A DNA stretch of 64,000 nt from Patiria pectinifera (taxonomy: Eukaryota; Echinodermata; Asteroidea; Valvatida; Asterinidae). The first letter of the stretch is position 1; each line of letters begins with the position of its first letter. Shown in pieces: positions 50,501-61,519 of this stretch. Below the pieces are notes generated by a model. The model worked only from the letters and a program-made list of their open reading frames with translations. It had not been told where the DNA came from and ran no database searches. The DNA lies in NCBI GenBank assembly GCA_029964075.1, contig CM057149.1, forward strand, positions 33,066,900 to 33,130,899, in the 5' to 3' direction. Position numbers and translations under genes: made by a program.

Positions 50501-53500
50501 GAGTTTGTTATAAAAACGAGATATATCCCTTTGAAAAAAAAATGAAACGTTCGCACGGTTACAAAATGTTATAGAATGAAAAGCATTGCAACATCTGTCA
50601 CTAAACATCGTCTTCTCTTTATTTTATTCCTCTATTCGATATCGACTGTTGGCAGCCAGGAGTGGGTGGGTGTGATTCTTAAAGGTAAGTAAATGACGTT
50701 GATCACGTTTTGGAAATAAACTCTTTATATATAAAGATTTAAGACTGACGAAAGCGTGAATCTCCTCAATCAGTCCTTATTCCTTACCCTTATATCCATG
50801 TATGTCATTTAGGATGTGCGCAACACCGCTTGTGTCACTCCATGAAACAGACAGTCCCACTTCCATCTCTGGTTCATCATTGGAGAGGTAAGTGTACTGT
50901 TGAAGGCAAGCAAACAATCTCACCTTTTAATACCTGAAGCTCAAAACATCAACATTGTGTCCGGCCAGTGTATAAAATAAGTGATAACTTTCATTCTCAT
51001 CAAGGAAATTAGCAATCCAAGGCTACACTGTAAGTTTAAGGATAACCTACAGCCTTCTCTCGGCATGTGATCCTATCTCCATCACGTTCTGCATTAACAG
51101 CCTGAGGTGATCCCTCAACATCTAAGCTGCACTGATAGCTAGAAATCTGCACATGGAAAACAAAGGGAGTAACAACCAAAAATCTTTTTTGCAAAGTTAA
51201 TAAGTGAGTCTGGAAAGAGTATTAAAAACTAAGATTTACTTAGCAGTATAACCCCCATCATGCATGCCTTTCATGATCTGATAGACGGGGCTTAACGTGG
51301 ACATCAGTTACAGACTGACATTGTTTTTGTTTGTTGTGTTTTTTCTTCAGACATTAATAAACAAACCTCAGCTTCGTCTGGCAGGTTTGTAGTCATGACA
51401 GTGATGCTCCTCATAATGTTATCAGGAAGCAGAACTTCAGCAGTCTGGTTCAGCAGCTGAGGGCAAAACTCAGGTCCTTTGACTGCAGAGGTGGTTGGAT
51501 TCTGTAGATAAACACCGAGAAACAACAAACAATGTCATTACCTCCAAAAAAAAATATACATCTGCTTCAATTTGGAAATTATGATCAACAGAAATCCGAT
51601 AGATTAATTATCTTATTTTCAAAATAAAAATATAATTTCAGATACTTCCACGTGTGCTTAATGGAAGGAGTACATGACAATTAGTGTCGTTTTCAATAAC
51701 TAATGCGCAAAAACGTATTAACTGAATGGTCAACATATAGGATTCTACAATCAAGAGAAATCAGCAAAATAATAGGGTTTTTCCCTCAATATTTGTCTTG
51801 GCTTAGCTCGTATATGTTTGTTCTCACGTTATTTCCGGTAATGAAGATTTCATTAGGTCGTGTGCATGTGGAACTTTCATGAGTACATCTGTTCTCAAAG
51901 ACGCACCAATCGCAGGCCCAGCGACTACCAACGCAGGACTCACAGCTACGTAAACAAATAAGGAATTGCATATATTCAAAAATTAAAAAATATATATCAT
52001 CAGGCAAACGTTCTAGGGGAGAAAACATGCATTTAAACAACCTAAAGGAAAACACATTGAATTTCAAATACAACTGATTAATAGGGTATATAAACTCGAA
52101 TACTCACGAAGTGTGAGTTGAACACTCATAGAAGTAGAAGTCGGTGTCTATGAATTGAACTGAAGTTTCAGATGACTCAACACTCAAATCTACTCTTACC
52201 GCATCATCTAAGCAATAAATAAGAACAGATCTCTGCATTTATTAGTTGAAACAGACAATTACAAAAATAAGCGTGTATTTAAAATTGAGTTTTGTGGGTA
52301 CCAAATGCAGAAATCATTTTCATGCTGACAGGAAGCAAGTCGGTGTACCATATTGTACTGCCTATGAACACATTCTCTAAGTTGATATCCTCTTGATAGG
52401 CCCAATAATGCGATTGAATGAAAAACGACACGCTGGTTCACAAGCATCAGTTCATTCTAGAATGGACAAGACGGAAACTACAGGTCAACTTTTTGAATGT
52501 TTGCTCTGTATATTTTTGCCCTGAATAAATTCATATGGATGTCTCTTATTGCACTTGCCTCCTTGTGGAATGGCAGGTATCCCATCACTAGGAGGTGACG
52601 TACACTCTAGTACTTCACCATTCTTCGTAGCTGGAGATTCGAATGACCCAAAATGACATTCATAACTCTGGCCTGTCCCTAGATCAGGTAACTGCTGCAC
52701 AGTCAGGGTGATCTAAAAGTGAAAGTAAAAAATATAGATTTAAATACTAATATTTATTTTATTAATATTCAATGAACTCCAAGAGTTAGCTCCATTGGTC
52801 AGGGGTACTAAAGACAGAGTTGAAATAACATTTGGTGAGCTCAAATGACTGAGAATGAGCGACAGGTATAGTACATAAAGCACGACATTCTGTATCATTC
52901 CGACGTGCGAAAAAAAAGATGGTGTGACATGAAATATACCGTTCACTGTACGAAGCCAAAATTCATTCAAAGTACAGCAAATAAATTGCGCACAATTTTT
53001 ACTCATCACAATTAAGAAGGCAAAGTGCACGGAACAATATGTGAAATTATATACAGGTGAAAACCTATTTAAATTCTGGAGATCCCTGGGAAGCAAAACT
53101 AAAATTATTAGGCCCTGTACATGTACGTCGTTTGTACGATAGACGTCGCATTGACGTAAAATATTTCCACACACCTATCCGCCTATATGGATAAGTCCAT
53201 AACAAATCTGCACTTTGAAGTAGGTCTAAGTGTTTAATTTCTAAAGTAGGTTTCATATTTGTTCCTATAACGGATGCAATAAAGATCTAATTTAAAAACA
53301 TCTGTCTCTCACCTGTTGCTCAGTGACTGTAATTGGCAGGTTACCATAGGGAGCTACATTGGTAATATTAATGCACTGAGCAGCATTGTAGGCCAACCAT
53401 CGAGTAGATACATCAGGTGATGGACAGTCTGAATATCTGGTACATCTGGGGAGGAATTCAATGTTATCATATGACTAGGATAGCTTGGTAGTCGACAGTG

Positions 53501-56500
53501 ACCAAAAGCCAAAAACCAAAATTGAAAAATGAAATGTCATACTTTCCAGATTTCATTGAGAATCAGTAGGTCATCACTAAATTAGATGGATCGAACGAAA
53601 TTTGTTTCACATACAAATAATTACAACCGCAGCTCATCGAACTCTGTATTCGTCATGTAAATAAAATGGAAGTTATTTTAGGGACACGATCAACAACTAA
53701 AGTGACCAACTATAGGAGCTCGCCCAATAAATGACTTCCCTTCCAGAGTGCACAAAAGCTTATTTTTTTACCTATACAGGGTGACCAAAAATCATTGCCT
53801 TTAAAAAGAAAAGGTCCGTGGATTTTTATGTTTTGGGTATCAGATTAAAGCTGAGAGCTATTTCTTTTAAATATCGAAACAATCATGAAAATAGCACTTT
53901 GGGTTGCTGAGTAAACAGTAATTATGTAAAAGTGGTTATTTTTCATCCTGTACACGAAAAATTACCACAGTAAGGGATTTTCACTGTACCTATTTGTGCA
54001 TGTCCAAATCCTCACAAACAACACGGCACATAATATGACAAGAGTACAAATTAATTTGATGGAAATACCTTTTACTTTCCACCCTAATAGGTATCTCATC
54101 CTTTTTAGTATCTCAGTCCTATTTTAAACCTTTTCAGCATCATAAATAATTATGTCCAAATATTAAAGACCAATGAAGGATAATTGCACAGTAGGCTTAC
54201 AGTAAACTGTATCACTGTTTGAAGTATTATGAAAAATGACTTCTTTTACAAAATTAGCATTTTGTCAGCAACCCAAAGTGCTATTGTCATGATTTTTTTC
54301 AGTATTTGAAAGAAAACACTCTCAGCTTTAATCTGATACCCAAAGCATAAACATCCACTGATCCTTTTTTTTTTTGAATGCAAATGTTTTAGGGTTGCAT
54401 TTTTTGGGGTACATCATTAATATAGAATGGAAAGTTTGTGGTAACACCGTGTCTTTTGGGTTGTGTGGTTTTGACTCCGGCGACGTTTCGAACAGTGTGC
54501 TCTGTTCGTCTTCAGGAGACTGCCGGGCTCTTACTGGTGTAGTTGTTTTAGTAGTGGAGGCTTGGATTCAGCATCAGGGGGATTCTTCAGGAGGACCATT
54601 ACAATGATACACCATGAATGATGCATTTCCATACATGTTGCACCCCGTCTGAGTGGTGTCTACCGTTCTTACACCCCTCAACTCACTCACACACTTTGGA
54701 GACATCCCGTATGACTTACCTTCGTTCCAGAGTGCACCATCCACAATATGGGTCTCCATCATTCCCTGCATCAGTCCCAATACACGTTTCACATGTAGTG
54801 TATTGGCCACAGTTCTCCCCGCGAAGCTTCACCAACTAAAATGAAAAACATATTGTACCTTTTCTTTACAATTTTAATGTTGAGAAAAAAGTATTGATTT
54901 CATCATCAGGAAACTTTTTTTTCTTAAAATCTACAATCTGTTTTTTTTTAGTTTACGAAGCAAAGGAACAATGTTTATTGTGTGCATTTGGCCAAATTTG
55001 TCATGCTTTTCGTTGTTATAAATAATACTCAAAGCACCGAATGGTTTCTGTGGCTTTTCATAAATGACTGGAAATCTAGTTGCTGTTAAAAAAAACACAT
55101 TTGCTTGTCAGCTTAGCTTTTGACTTTTCTGTCGACAAATCTGTCAACTTTTCTGCTATTGCGAAGCCCAAGGGGGACACTAAATGGAGCAGAGAAAGTA
55201 ATTATTCAGTTAAAAGCATTCCTCCTCGGCAGGTTAGGTATGCGCTTACCTTTTGTTCCGTCAAGAGAAGTAGTACACGTGTTGTTTCATTAACCTTGAC
55301 ATCTGGCAGAACTGGACTGCTATCAACGCTAATGCGTTCATAAAGTCGGCTGGTAGTGTAACTTTCCACATGAATCTAATGACAAGATGCATAATTATGA
55401 CACATAAATAAATTGAGTAACACTTAATGAAATGTATGGATGAATGGTCATTCAATTGCGTGCATAGCTGCACATGACACTTAAAAAAGAATCACAGTGA
55501 GCAAAGCAGAACGCTGAATCCCATTTAGTACGTGGTTACATAACCATGAAAATGCAAATCATAAGTACAATGGAAAGTTCATTAAAGCCTGTACAACCAA
55601 GACGTACAGGGAGACATGTGAAGCTTTAGTAATAGTTGTGGCAGCAACAAGACAGCAGCCATTTTCTGCATTGCAGATTCAAATTTTCACCGCCGCCGCC
55701 CCACCGTCCACTCACAAAAGCTACTATAATCAGCATCACCCGGGGGTAGGAGTTCTTAAGGTGTAAATTTATAATGCATTAAGTTGCAATGAGTATGCGA
55801 GGAAAAAGAAGATCATAGGAAATGACAGATAAAGGTTAACTTAAATATTATTATTCAAGCTCACGACAATAATTACTTGAATTAAAACGTTTTGGTAGTT
55901 GACAAAGCATAACGTCAACAGGTCTTTAACCAGATAAAATTGTCATCTGATATTTTCTAACTATCGATATAAAAGTAAACAAAAGGCACTTGATGATTAA
56001 CAAAGGTCAAGAATCTTATAAATCAGATTAAATTATGGATGTAATCTATGTATTAAAAAAGCTAAAGCAAAAGTGTGATAACTTTAATGTATTAATATAT
56101 AGTAAAAGTTATATTTAAGAATTATGAAAGGACTCCTTAACCCCGCAAGTCATGCTGTAATTCAAAATTACTTATTTAGTGAATAAATGACAAGAAAGAC
56201 ATAAATGGGACTTAAAAGTTATATTTAAGAATTATGAAAGGACTCCTTAACCCTGCAAGTCATGCTGTAATTCAAAATTACTTATTTAGTGAATAAATAA
56301 CAAGAAAGACATAAATGGGACTTAAACAATCTGTTTACACCGACATTGTACATAGAGAGTTAAGAAGTTTTGACATGGACATGGTCAACCCGGCATGCAC
56401 TGCTTGCCTTGAGTTTTTGTTTATGCAAGCCAATTTATTAAGAGAAACCAAAACTAGCTAATTGTTTCGCATTTTAAAAAAAATCAATGCGTCGTGATAG

Positions 56501-59500
56501 TAACCAAAGTCTCGAGTGCAAGGGGTGTGAACGAAATGGTTTGAAATAAAACTGTTGCTACACATTCCAATTTAGGCTCTACGACGACTTCAGCCACACA
56601 TTTAAATCGATTAGGGATAAATTACCTTGAGTAAATCTCCTGTCGATGTTCCGATTAAAGCGATGGTGTGGTTGACTTCTATTGTGGTTATGATTGATGA
56701 CATGAGAGTACCAGGCAGCTCTAGAATTGCCGTGGATGGAACGGGGGCTATGCCCTTGGCGTACTTGAATAATGGCGTTTGAGTAGCATCATTGGTAACG
56801 GGTATGCAGAAATAGCGATCCAGAATGGGAATCTATAACGAAAGTAGAAAGAAGAAACATGATTAAAACAATTAAAGCAATATCGTGGTTCGGCAGTGGC
56901 AATTATCAAGACATGTGAAACCAGGAAGTTCAAGGAAAGTCGTTGATGAAACGAGAATTTCAATTCAATTTAAATTAAGGGTTTTATTATCGATTCGTCG
57001 CATCCCAAAAGCTGAATTGTGGATGATATATAATAAAGTACAAATATAACAAAACATTTGAATTACTTCATACAAAAAATGAATCGTCATAACAAATTAA
57101 TAGCTATTAATTAGAAATAAAATGAGTAAGATGTCAAATAGAATAGTAATATAAGGACACACATAAAGAATATATATTTTATCTTCTCAGTAAACCAAAA
57201 GCAACATTCGTGCTGATGAAATTACGGTTGTTTATAGAATAAGCTCAATTGAAAATAGAATTTTCGATTTCTATGTTTTTTTAACAAATTATCATACCCT
57301 TATTCACGCGTTACCAATCCTATATCAGAAAAAAAGAATGAATGCTATAGCGTGTTTATGCAACCACATTGATGCATCAGCCAGGGGACTACAAAGAAAG
57401 CTGCCTTGTTTTTACCATCATCTATGGTTCAATTACCTATAGTTTGCACCATTATTGCAGAAAGAAACAATTTGAACCTATCAGCCTTGAAATGAAATGG
57501 AGAAGCGGGCCGGACAGAGGGCTTGACTTTACACGACAGGTTTGCTATGCATCTTTTTTTTTTTTTTTTTTTTTTTTTTTTGGGGGGGGGCATATTAAGG
57601 GCCTACAGAGTAACAGACATCAAGAACAGAAAAGCAATGGCAAAGAAACGCACACTGGACCTGGTCCCCATCTTGAAAGATGGAGGCGTCGATATATTGT
57701 CAAAATGTTACATTTTATCCTTTTTACCACCATTTTGCAGTTTCTCCTCTTCGCTATTCAATATATTCCCGCTCGTTGTGAAATAACAGCATATTTTGCA
57801 CGTAGGCTATAGTGCTTGTTTTACGATGACTAAGATGACACATTATATTTTAGGTTAAGCATGCAACCTTTGCATTTGGGTTGGGTTGGGTAATTGGGTT
57901 GGATTGGGTGTACGCCACAAAAGTACAGGTAACGCACCTTTTGATTCGCAAGCGTGCTATTTACAGATGCATACCTTTTGCTCTTCAAAAAGTAGATTTT
58001 GTTTAGTTTGTATATTTTTTTCATTTCATTTTATGCATTTTAGGTTAGGCAACCTGTGCATTTGGGTTGGGTTGATGTAAGTCGGGTTGGACTTACGCCA
58101 CAAACGTACAGGTAATCCGCCTTTTTATTCGAAGACGTGCAATTCACAGATGCATACATTTTGCTCTTCAAGAAGTGGATTTGTTTAGTTTTTATATTTT
58201 TTCATTTCATTTTTATGCACAAATAACCCGCTCTGCGAGAGACGGAATTGTTGTCTGGCAGCCAATAATTCGAAAATTGTAAAGATATAATTCAATAACT
58301 AAACAATTGTGGATTTTTGAGTAAATTGTCTCATTTAAAAGTGAATAAATTTTATATTGCTGGGCAAATAGAAATTAAAAAAAAAATCGAGGTGTAACTC
58401 GAAAACAGCACGGGGAATAAATCTTTGAATCTCATTACAGAAATGACAACATCATTCTAAATACGCTTCTGTACTCACCCCGAAACTACTGCAAAAAGAA
58501 CCCTCCAAATAGTCAACAGAGTACGTATTTCCATCCTGAATACATCCCCGCACTGCTTCTCTGAAGGCATCCAAGATATCCGTCATCCTGTACACACACA
58601 ATGCTGAGTGATCGATGGGTACATCACTGGTACCCGTAGCTCCTAGGTTCTTGGCAAACACAGCATACAGCACCTGCTCGTCTGCATGGAGACCCAATGA
58701 TGCCGCTAGATCAGGTCCTGCTGGTCCAAAGTGAGCTGCTTGCACCAAGCTGTACACACTGCCATCTGATCCACTGCACTGTAGGGTAATTTCTGTGTAT
58801 GCATCTAGGTTTGGACCGCCTTGACAGACTCTGCTTATCTTAGAAACAAATCGGTTGGAATTCATATCCTCGCTTTGGGAGGCAACAAAATAGGTAAATA
58901 TACCATGGACTAATCCTAAAACGTACCTAATTCGAAACGATGCTGTTTTTGCAGTTGAACTAAAAGAGATGGAATCCCTTTCAATAGATGCCGACAACAA
59001 TGGGATTTTTTGAAGGTCTCTTCTTGTAATTGCTGGAAAGGGAAAATTGGAAAAAGTATTTTCACCAGTATAAGTAACAACCACATAAAGCATTTGTTGT
59101 CCACCACTTCCTGGAGCTACCAGACCAACAGTGGATGCGCCCTCAAACCCGGCAACGTAAGGAACCGACTCCCCCATCATGTTACTGATATCCTGTAACT
59201 GTCGTAACTGACAAATACCATCATACACACCGCCACAGGTTATCAAACTGTTTGGCCGAGTACTGTCAAATACCAGTATCTTGTTGTAGTTATTTGTAAG
59301 GTGACAGGGCATCACACTATCTGGCCTGCTGCCATCACAGGTTGAAACATTCTGTATCTCGTCCAAACTACTGTCCAACCTGTACAACCAATTGACAGCC
59401 CCAACATACACATCGCCATGGTCACTCAAGGCAAAATGATTGAACTTTGATGCACGTCTTTGGGGTTCTTCCAAAATATCAGGATTGCCAAAGCTGGCCA

Positions 59501-59621
59501 ACTCATAGTCTGACATGTCTCCGTGCCACTCAGCTGATGTGGATAACACATTTACGCAGATGACGCTCCAAGACAGAGCAATTGCCCACAAGAGGGCGGA
59601 GTGTCTCCTACAAGACTCCAT
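35529..59621 (-). CDS. Plexin-ectodomain adhesion GPCR, copy B (complete, spliced)
   Basis: Predicted surface receptor of about 1,861 residues from 28 coding exons. Exon bounds, 5' to 3': 58479-59621, 56626-56832, 55250-55375, 54720-54835, 53313-53445, 52559-52712, 52108-52207, 51828-51945, 51367-51501, 51051-51146, 50788-50896, 50205-50395, 49610-49764, 49057-49171, 47065-47198, 46520-46684, 45879-45975, 44241-44459, 42956-43114, 42081-42173, 41165-41311, 40347-40716, 39807-40006, 38685-38852, 38414-38523, 37977-38239, 36745-36811, 35529-36024. All junctions agree in phase, and the total of 5,586 nt is divisible by three. Domain order: signal peptide, Sema (to about residue 490), PSI1 (about 500-545), IPT1, PSI2 (about 660-700), IPT2, PSI3 (about 812-876), IPT3-6 (877-1255), GAIN/GPS (1256-1550), 7TM (1551-1800), tail. 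Plexins normally end in a RasGAP; none is seen here. The start ATG has A at -3 and G at +4. The family calls are firm; the ligand (semaphorin or other) is unknown. The weakest boundary is the acceptor at 41311. Confidence 0.88.
37076..37692. mobile_element. Fold-back mariner-like MITE in copy B (orthologous insertion)
   Basis: Same element and same position as 1197-1821, with flanking TA at 37074-37075 and 37693-37694. Shared occupancy shows it inserted before the tandem duplication. Confidence 0.75.
38685..41311 (-). other. Copy B: GAIN domain and GPS autoproteolysis site
   Basis: Exons 41165-41311, 40347-40716, 39807-40006 and 38685-38852. The first is helical in character (TPENVEDVVEEVAF), as in GAIN subdomain A. 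The GPS exon 38685-38852 contains CVFWNF, DWSTQGC and CLCDHLTSFAVIV. All four GPS cysteines, both tryptophans and the H-L-T cleavage triad are present, so the protein should self-cleave between Leu and Thr and expose a tethered agonist starting TSFAVIV. The first acceptor (41311) was chosen because it keeps phase 0; an alternative at 41352 breaks frame with the preceding exon. Confidence 0.88.
39114..39437. mobile_element. hAT-type MITE, G/C-tract rich, in copy B
   Basis: Counterpart of 3249-3560 with longer homopolymer runs. TIRs are CAAGGGCGGATCCAG and CTGGATCCGCCCTTG. The 8-bp duplication GTGCAGGC sits at 39106-39113 and 39438-39445. Confidence 0.82.
45030..45785 (+). mobile_element. 5'-truncated LINE tail in copy B intron
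   Basis: Orthologous to 9180-9895: the same WNNLHVQLRTMTSLTSFKS segment and AATAAATAAATAA tail, so the insertion predates the duplication. Confidence 0.62.
48087..48230 (+). mobile_element. tRNA-derived SINE, copy B intron
   Basis: Counterpart of 12231-12379 with a better B box (GAGTTCGAATCCCC) and A box (TAGCCGAGTGGTTAGG). Shared position shows insertion before the duplication. Confidence 0.62.
53775..54411. mobile_element. Fold-back element, copy B specific
   Basis: Two inverted arms of about 145 bp share GGGTATCAGATTAAAGCTGA and TAGCACTTTGGGTTGCTGA. The left end is TACAGGGTGACCAAAAA, mariner-like. Copy A shows the uninterrupted site near 18024 (TTACCTACATCATTAAT). Confidence 0.68.
54420..54635. 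mobile_element. Second copy B specific insertion beside the fold-back element
   Basis: About 0.2 kb, with ACTCCGGCGACGTTTCGAAC and CTGTTCGTCTTCAGGAGAC, a motif pair reminiscent of the 3' parts of Penelope-like elements. Absent from copy A near 18035. The family call is tentative. Confidence 0.4.
55408..56323. repeat. Copy B specific insertion with 110-bp tandem duplication
   Basis: About 0.9 kb absent from copy A (junction near 19682). Its right end consists of two near-identical 110-bp units, 56104-56213 and 56214-56323 (each starts AAAAGTTATATTTAAG). No coding potential recognised. Confidence 0.65.
57848..58220. repeat. Tandem duplication of about 190 bp in copy B, with GGGTT-rich patches
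   Basis: Two diverged units, each with TTTAGGTTA, a GGGTTGGGTT stretch, ACAGGTAA and TTGCTCTTCAA. Copy A has one unit (about 21163-21355). Confidence 0.6.
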
Positions 59622-61470
59622 GATCTTCAGTTCACGGGGGATGTTTGAGATGGCAATGCACCCTTTTATATCATGCAGTGGGTCATAGAGAAACGTCTAT
59701 AGCCACAGGCTGTTAAAAGAAGGGGAAAAAATACCAAATTTTACAGTACAAAAAGGGACACCATACAATGACAAGATGTACAGATAAAGGATTATTCTTC
59801 TTATTCCTAAAGGAATTGTTTTTAACAAACTTTCTAAGTATTGGTTCTGCGAAAAGTCAATTTCTGGTTATGAAACGAATGTCCAGATCGGATCTTCGAT
59901 TCCGTCGGACCCTTGTCCAAAGCCTGGAAATTTCAAGAAAAAAGTTTACCTGAAAAATATACGAAAGGGTGAAAATTAAATACTTTTATGATTGAAGAGA
60001 CAAAACAAAATCCAAAAATTGGACTGGATGTCGATTTCATTCTTTGTATCGTTCTGAGAGAAAAAAGAAATTCCACTTTCGTTGAAAGGAAAATGGAAAA
60101 AGTTTTGGTGTGATACCCAAAGGCAGTTTGCTGTTGCTCGTCTTTAAGAAATATTAGTTGGGAATTCACATTAATTTCTGGTTAACATGGAAGTGGATAG
60201 TTATTGTCATACTCGATTCTCCGATTGTTCAGCAACCCGGATCTACTACCGCGTGGGCCTTACCAAAAATATCAAGCTGCAACAATATTAATGGTGGATA
60301 CCATTAACAAGGGAAGCGACACCTTTAAGACTTGGATTTTGTTCGAATGGGGCTTTTGTTGGGTTTTTTCCCAGAAAAGTTTGCCTGTGAAATATCAAAA
60401 ATCCATCAAATATAAAATATTAAACATAAAAAAATTAATGTCACGTGACTTTCATGAACATTTTTACAATGCTGGCTAGCAAACTTTTATACGTGGAATT
60501 AAGAAAAATTATTCCGCAGCATTTGATCATTTAGTAGAAAAAATATCTTGAAGGATTGAGATGACAAACGTCTTTAAGCTGGATATTAAACCGAAATGTT
60601 GTCGTCCTTTTTGTCAATTAAGCTCGACCTCTTTTCGTTGATGTTCTATACAGATTAAATCTTAAATGTAACCCTTATTGATATCTTTTGACTGAAAGCA
60701 GGTTCGTACAGTCCATCCATGGGCGTCACTAGGATTTTTTTCCAGGGGGGGGGGCGGCAAAGCAAAATTTTCCCAAAAAAATCCTAAACTTTTTCATTAT
60801 AATCATATATATTTTCCGAGCGTGAGCAGGGGAGCATTTGCCCTCCCCCCCCCCCCTCAAATTAACAGCAATATGGCGTCGCACCTCTTTTAACTTTTTT
60901 TGGTTGCTTTTTTTCCTTTTTTTTTCGTTTTCCAGCGGGGGGGGGGAAGTGCCTCCCCCCCTCGCGATGCCCATGAGTCCATCAGTATACCGCTGGCCCT
61001 CTTAGTGCAAAACGTTGTAGAATTCCACATTTAGTCTATACGCCCGTAATTCCCCATTCGTTCTTCCTCATAAATAATTTATATTCTACTAGACTGTGGA
61101 ATAACCAATGACTGTATGACGACTGTTTGAAGCTGTGGGGAAAAGTTATTATTTCAAGATATCAAACGTACCTGATAGTGTAGGTTGAATCACGAGCACT
61201 CAGAAAATAGTCTGTGGCACTTGGAAATATTGGATTGCCCGATAGCAGTCACATCTATAACAGAGCTTGACGTGTGACAATTGCGTTAACCAGCACTAGT
61301 AACCGTGCCAAATGGGCTAGACGCAGAGCAGTTAGTTGTAGAGAGTTTAGGCGGTCTCAGGTGTGCGACGTGATTCTTCTCAACATATAAATCGCTCTGC
61401 TTAGTCTAAAGAACAAACGTTGAGTGACTGATGCTGGGGTCGGCACTCCAATGAAGGTTCTTCATGTTTG
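59622..61470 (-). promoter_or_regulatory. Copy B putative 5'UTR exons and core promoter
   Basis: The same arrangement as in copy A: acceptor at 59709/59710, non-coding first exon with donor at 61172, and a TATA-like element (coding-strand TATATAC, 61495-61501). The intervening intron carries a MITE (60718-60975) that copy A lacks. Confidence 0.42.
60718..60975. mobile_element. MITE with perfect 8-bp target duplication, copy B specific
   Basis: Ends CATGGGCGTCACTAGGA and CCTCGCGATGCCCATG. Flanked by AGTCCATC at 60710-60717 and 60976-60983. Copy A has the unoccupied site (CAGTCCATCTGTTTACCGC) near 23567. The 8-bp duplication fits a hAT-type element. Confidence 0.8.
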
Positions 61471-61519
61471 TTAAATCACTCTACCGCCCAGCCCGTATAT
61501 AGCCACATCAACATGAACA

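Larger units (their letters stand above)
50205..54835 (-). other. Copy B: PSI1-IPT1-PSI2-IPT2-PSI3 exons
   Basis: PSI1 spans 54720-54835 and 53313-53445. It shows the classic pattern NCGQYTTCETC, DPYCGWCTLERR then CTRYSDC, joined across a phase 2 intron inside the domain. IPT1 is in 52559-52712 and 52108-52207 (LPDLGTGQSYECHFG; FIDTDFYFYEC). PSI2 is 51828-51945 (CESCVGSRWACDWCVFENRC). IPT2 is 51367-51501, 51051-51146 and 50788-50896 (FCPQLLNQTAEVLLP; SVSWSDT). PSI3 is 50205-50395 (YKCEVQKPDCSRC, ECVWCGA). The alternation of three PSI with IPT domains is the vertebrate plexin layout. Confidence 0.85.
55250..59621 (-). other. Copy B: signal peptide and Sema domain exons
   Basis: The first coding exon (58479-59621) opens with a basic then hydrophobic leader (SALLWAIALSWSVICVNV), a typical signal peptide. 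Plexin-type Sema hallmarks follow: DHGDVYVGAVNWLYRLD, then NNYNKILVFD and NSLITCGGVYDGICQLRQLQ, which match the conserved first blades of the plexin beta-propeller. The exon continues to the AFREAVRGC region. Exons 56626-56832 (contains NHTIALIGTSTGDLLK) and 55250-55375 carry the last blades. All introns here are phase 0. In plexins this propeller is the semaphorin-binding face; binding here is inferred by homology only. Confidence 0.9.
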
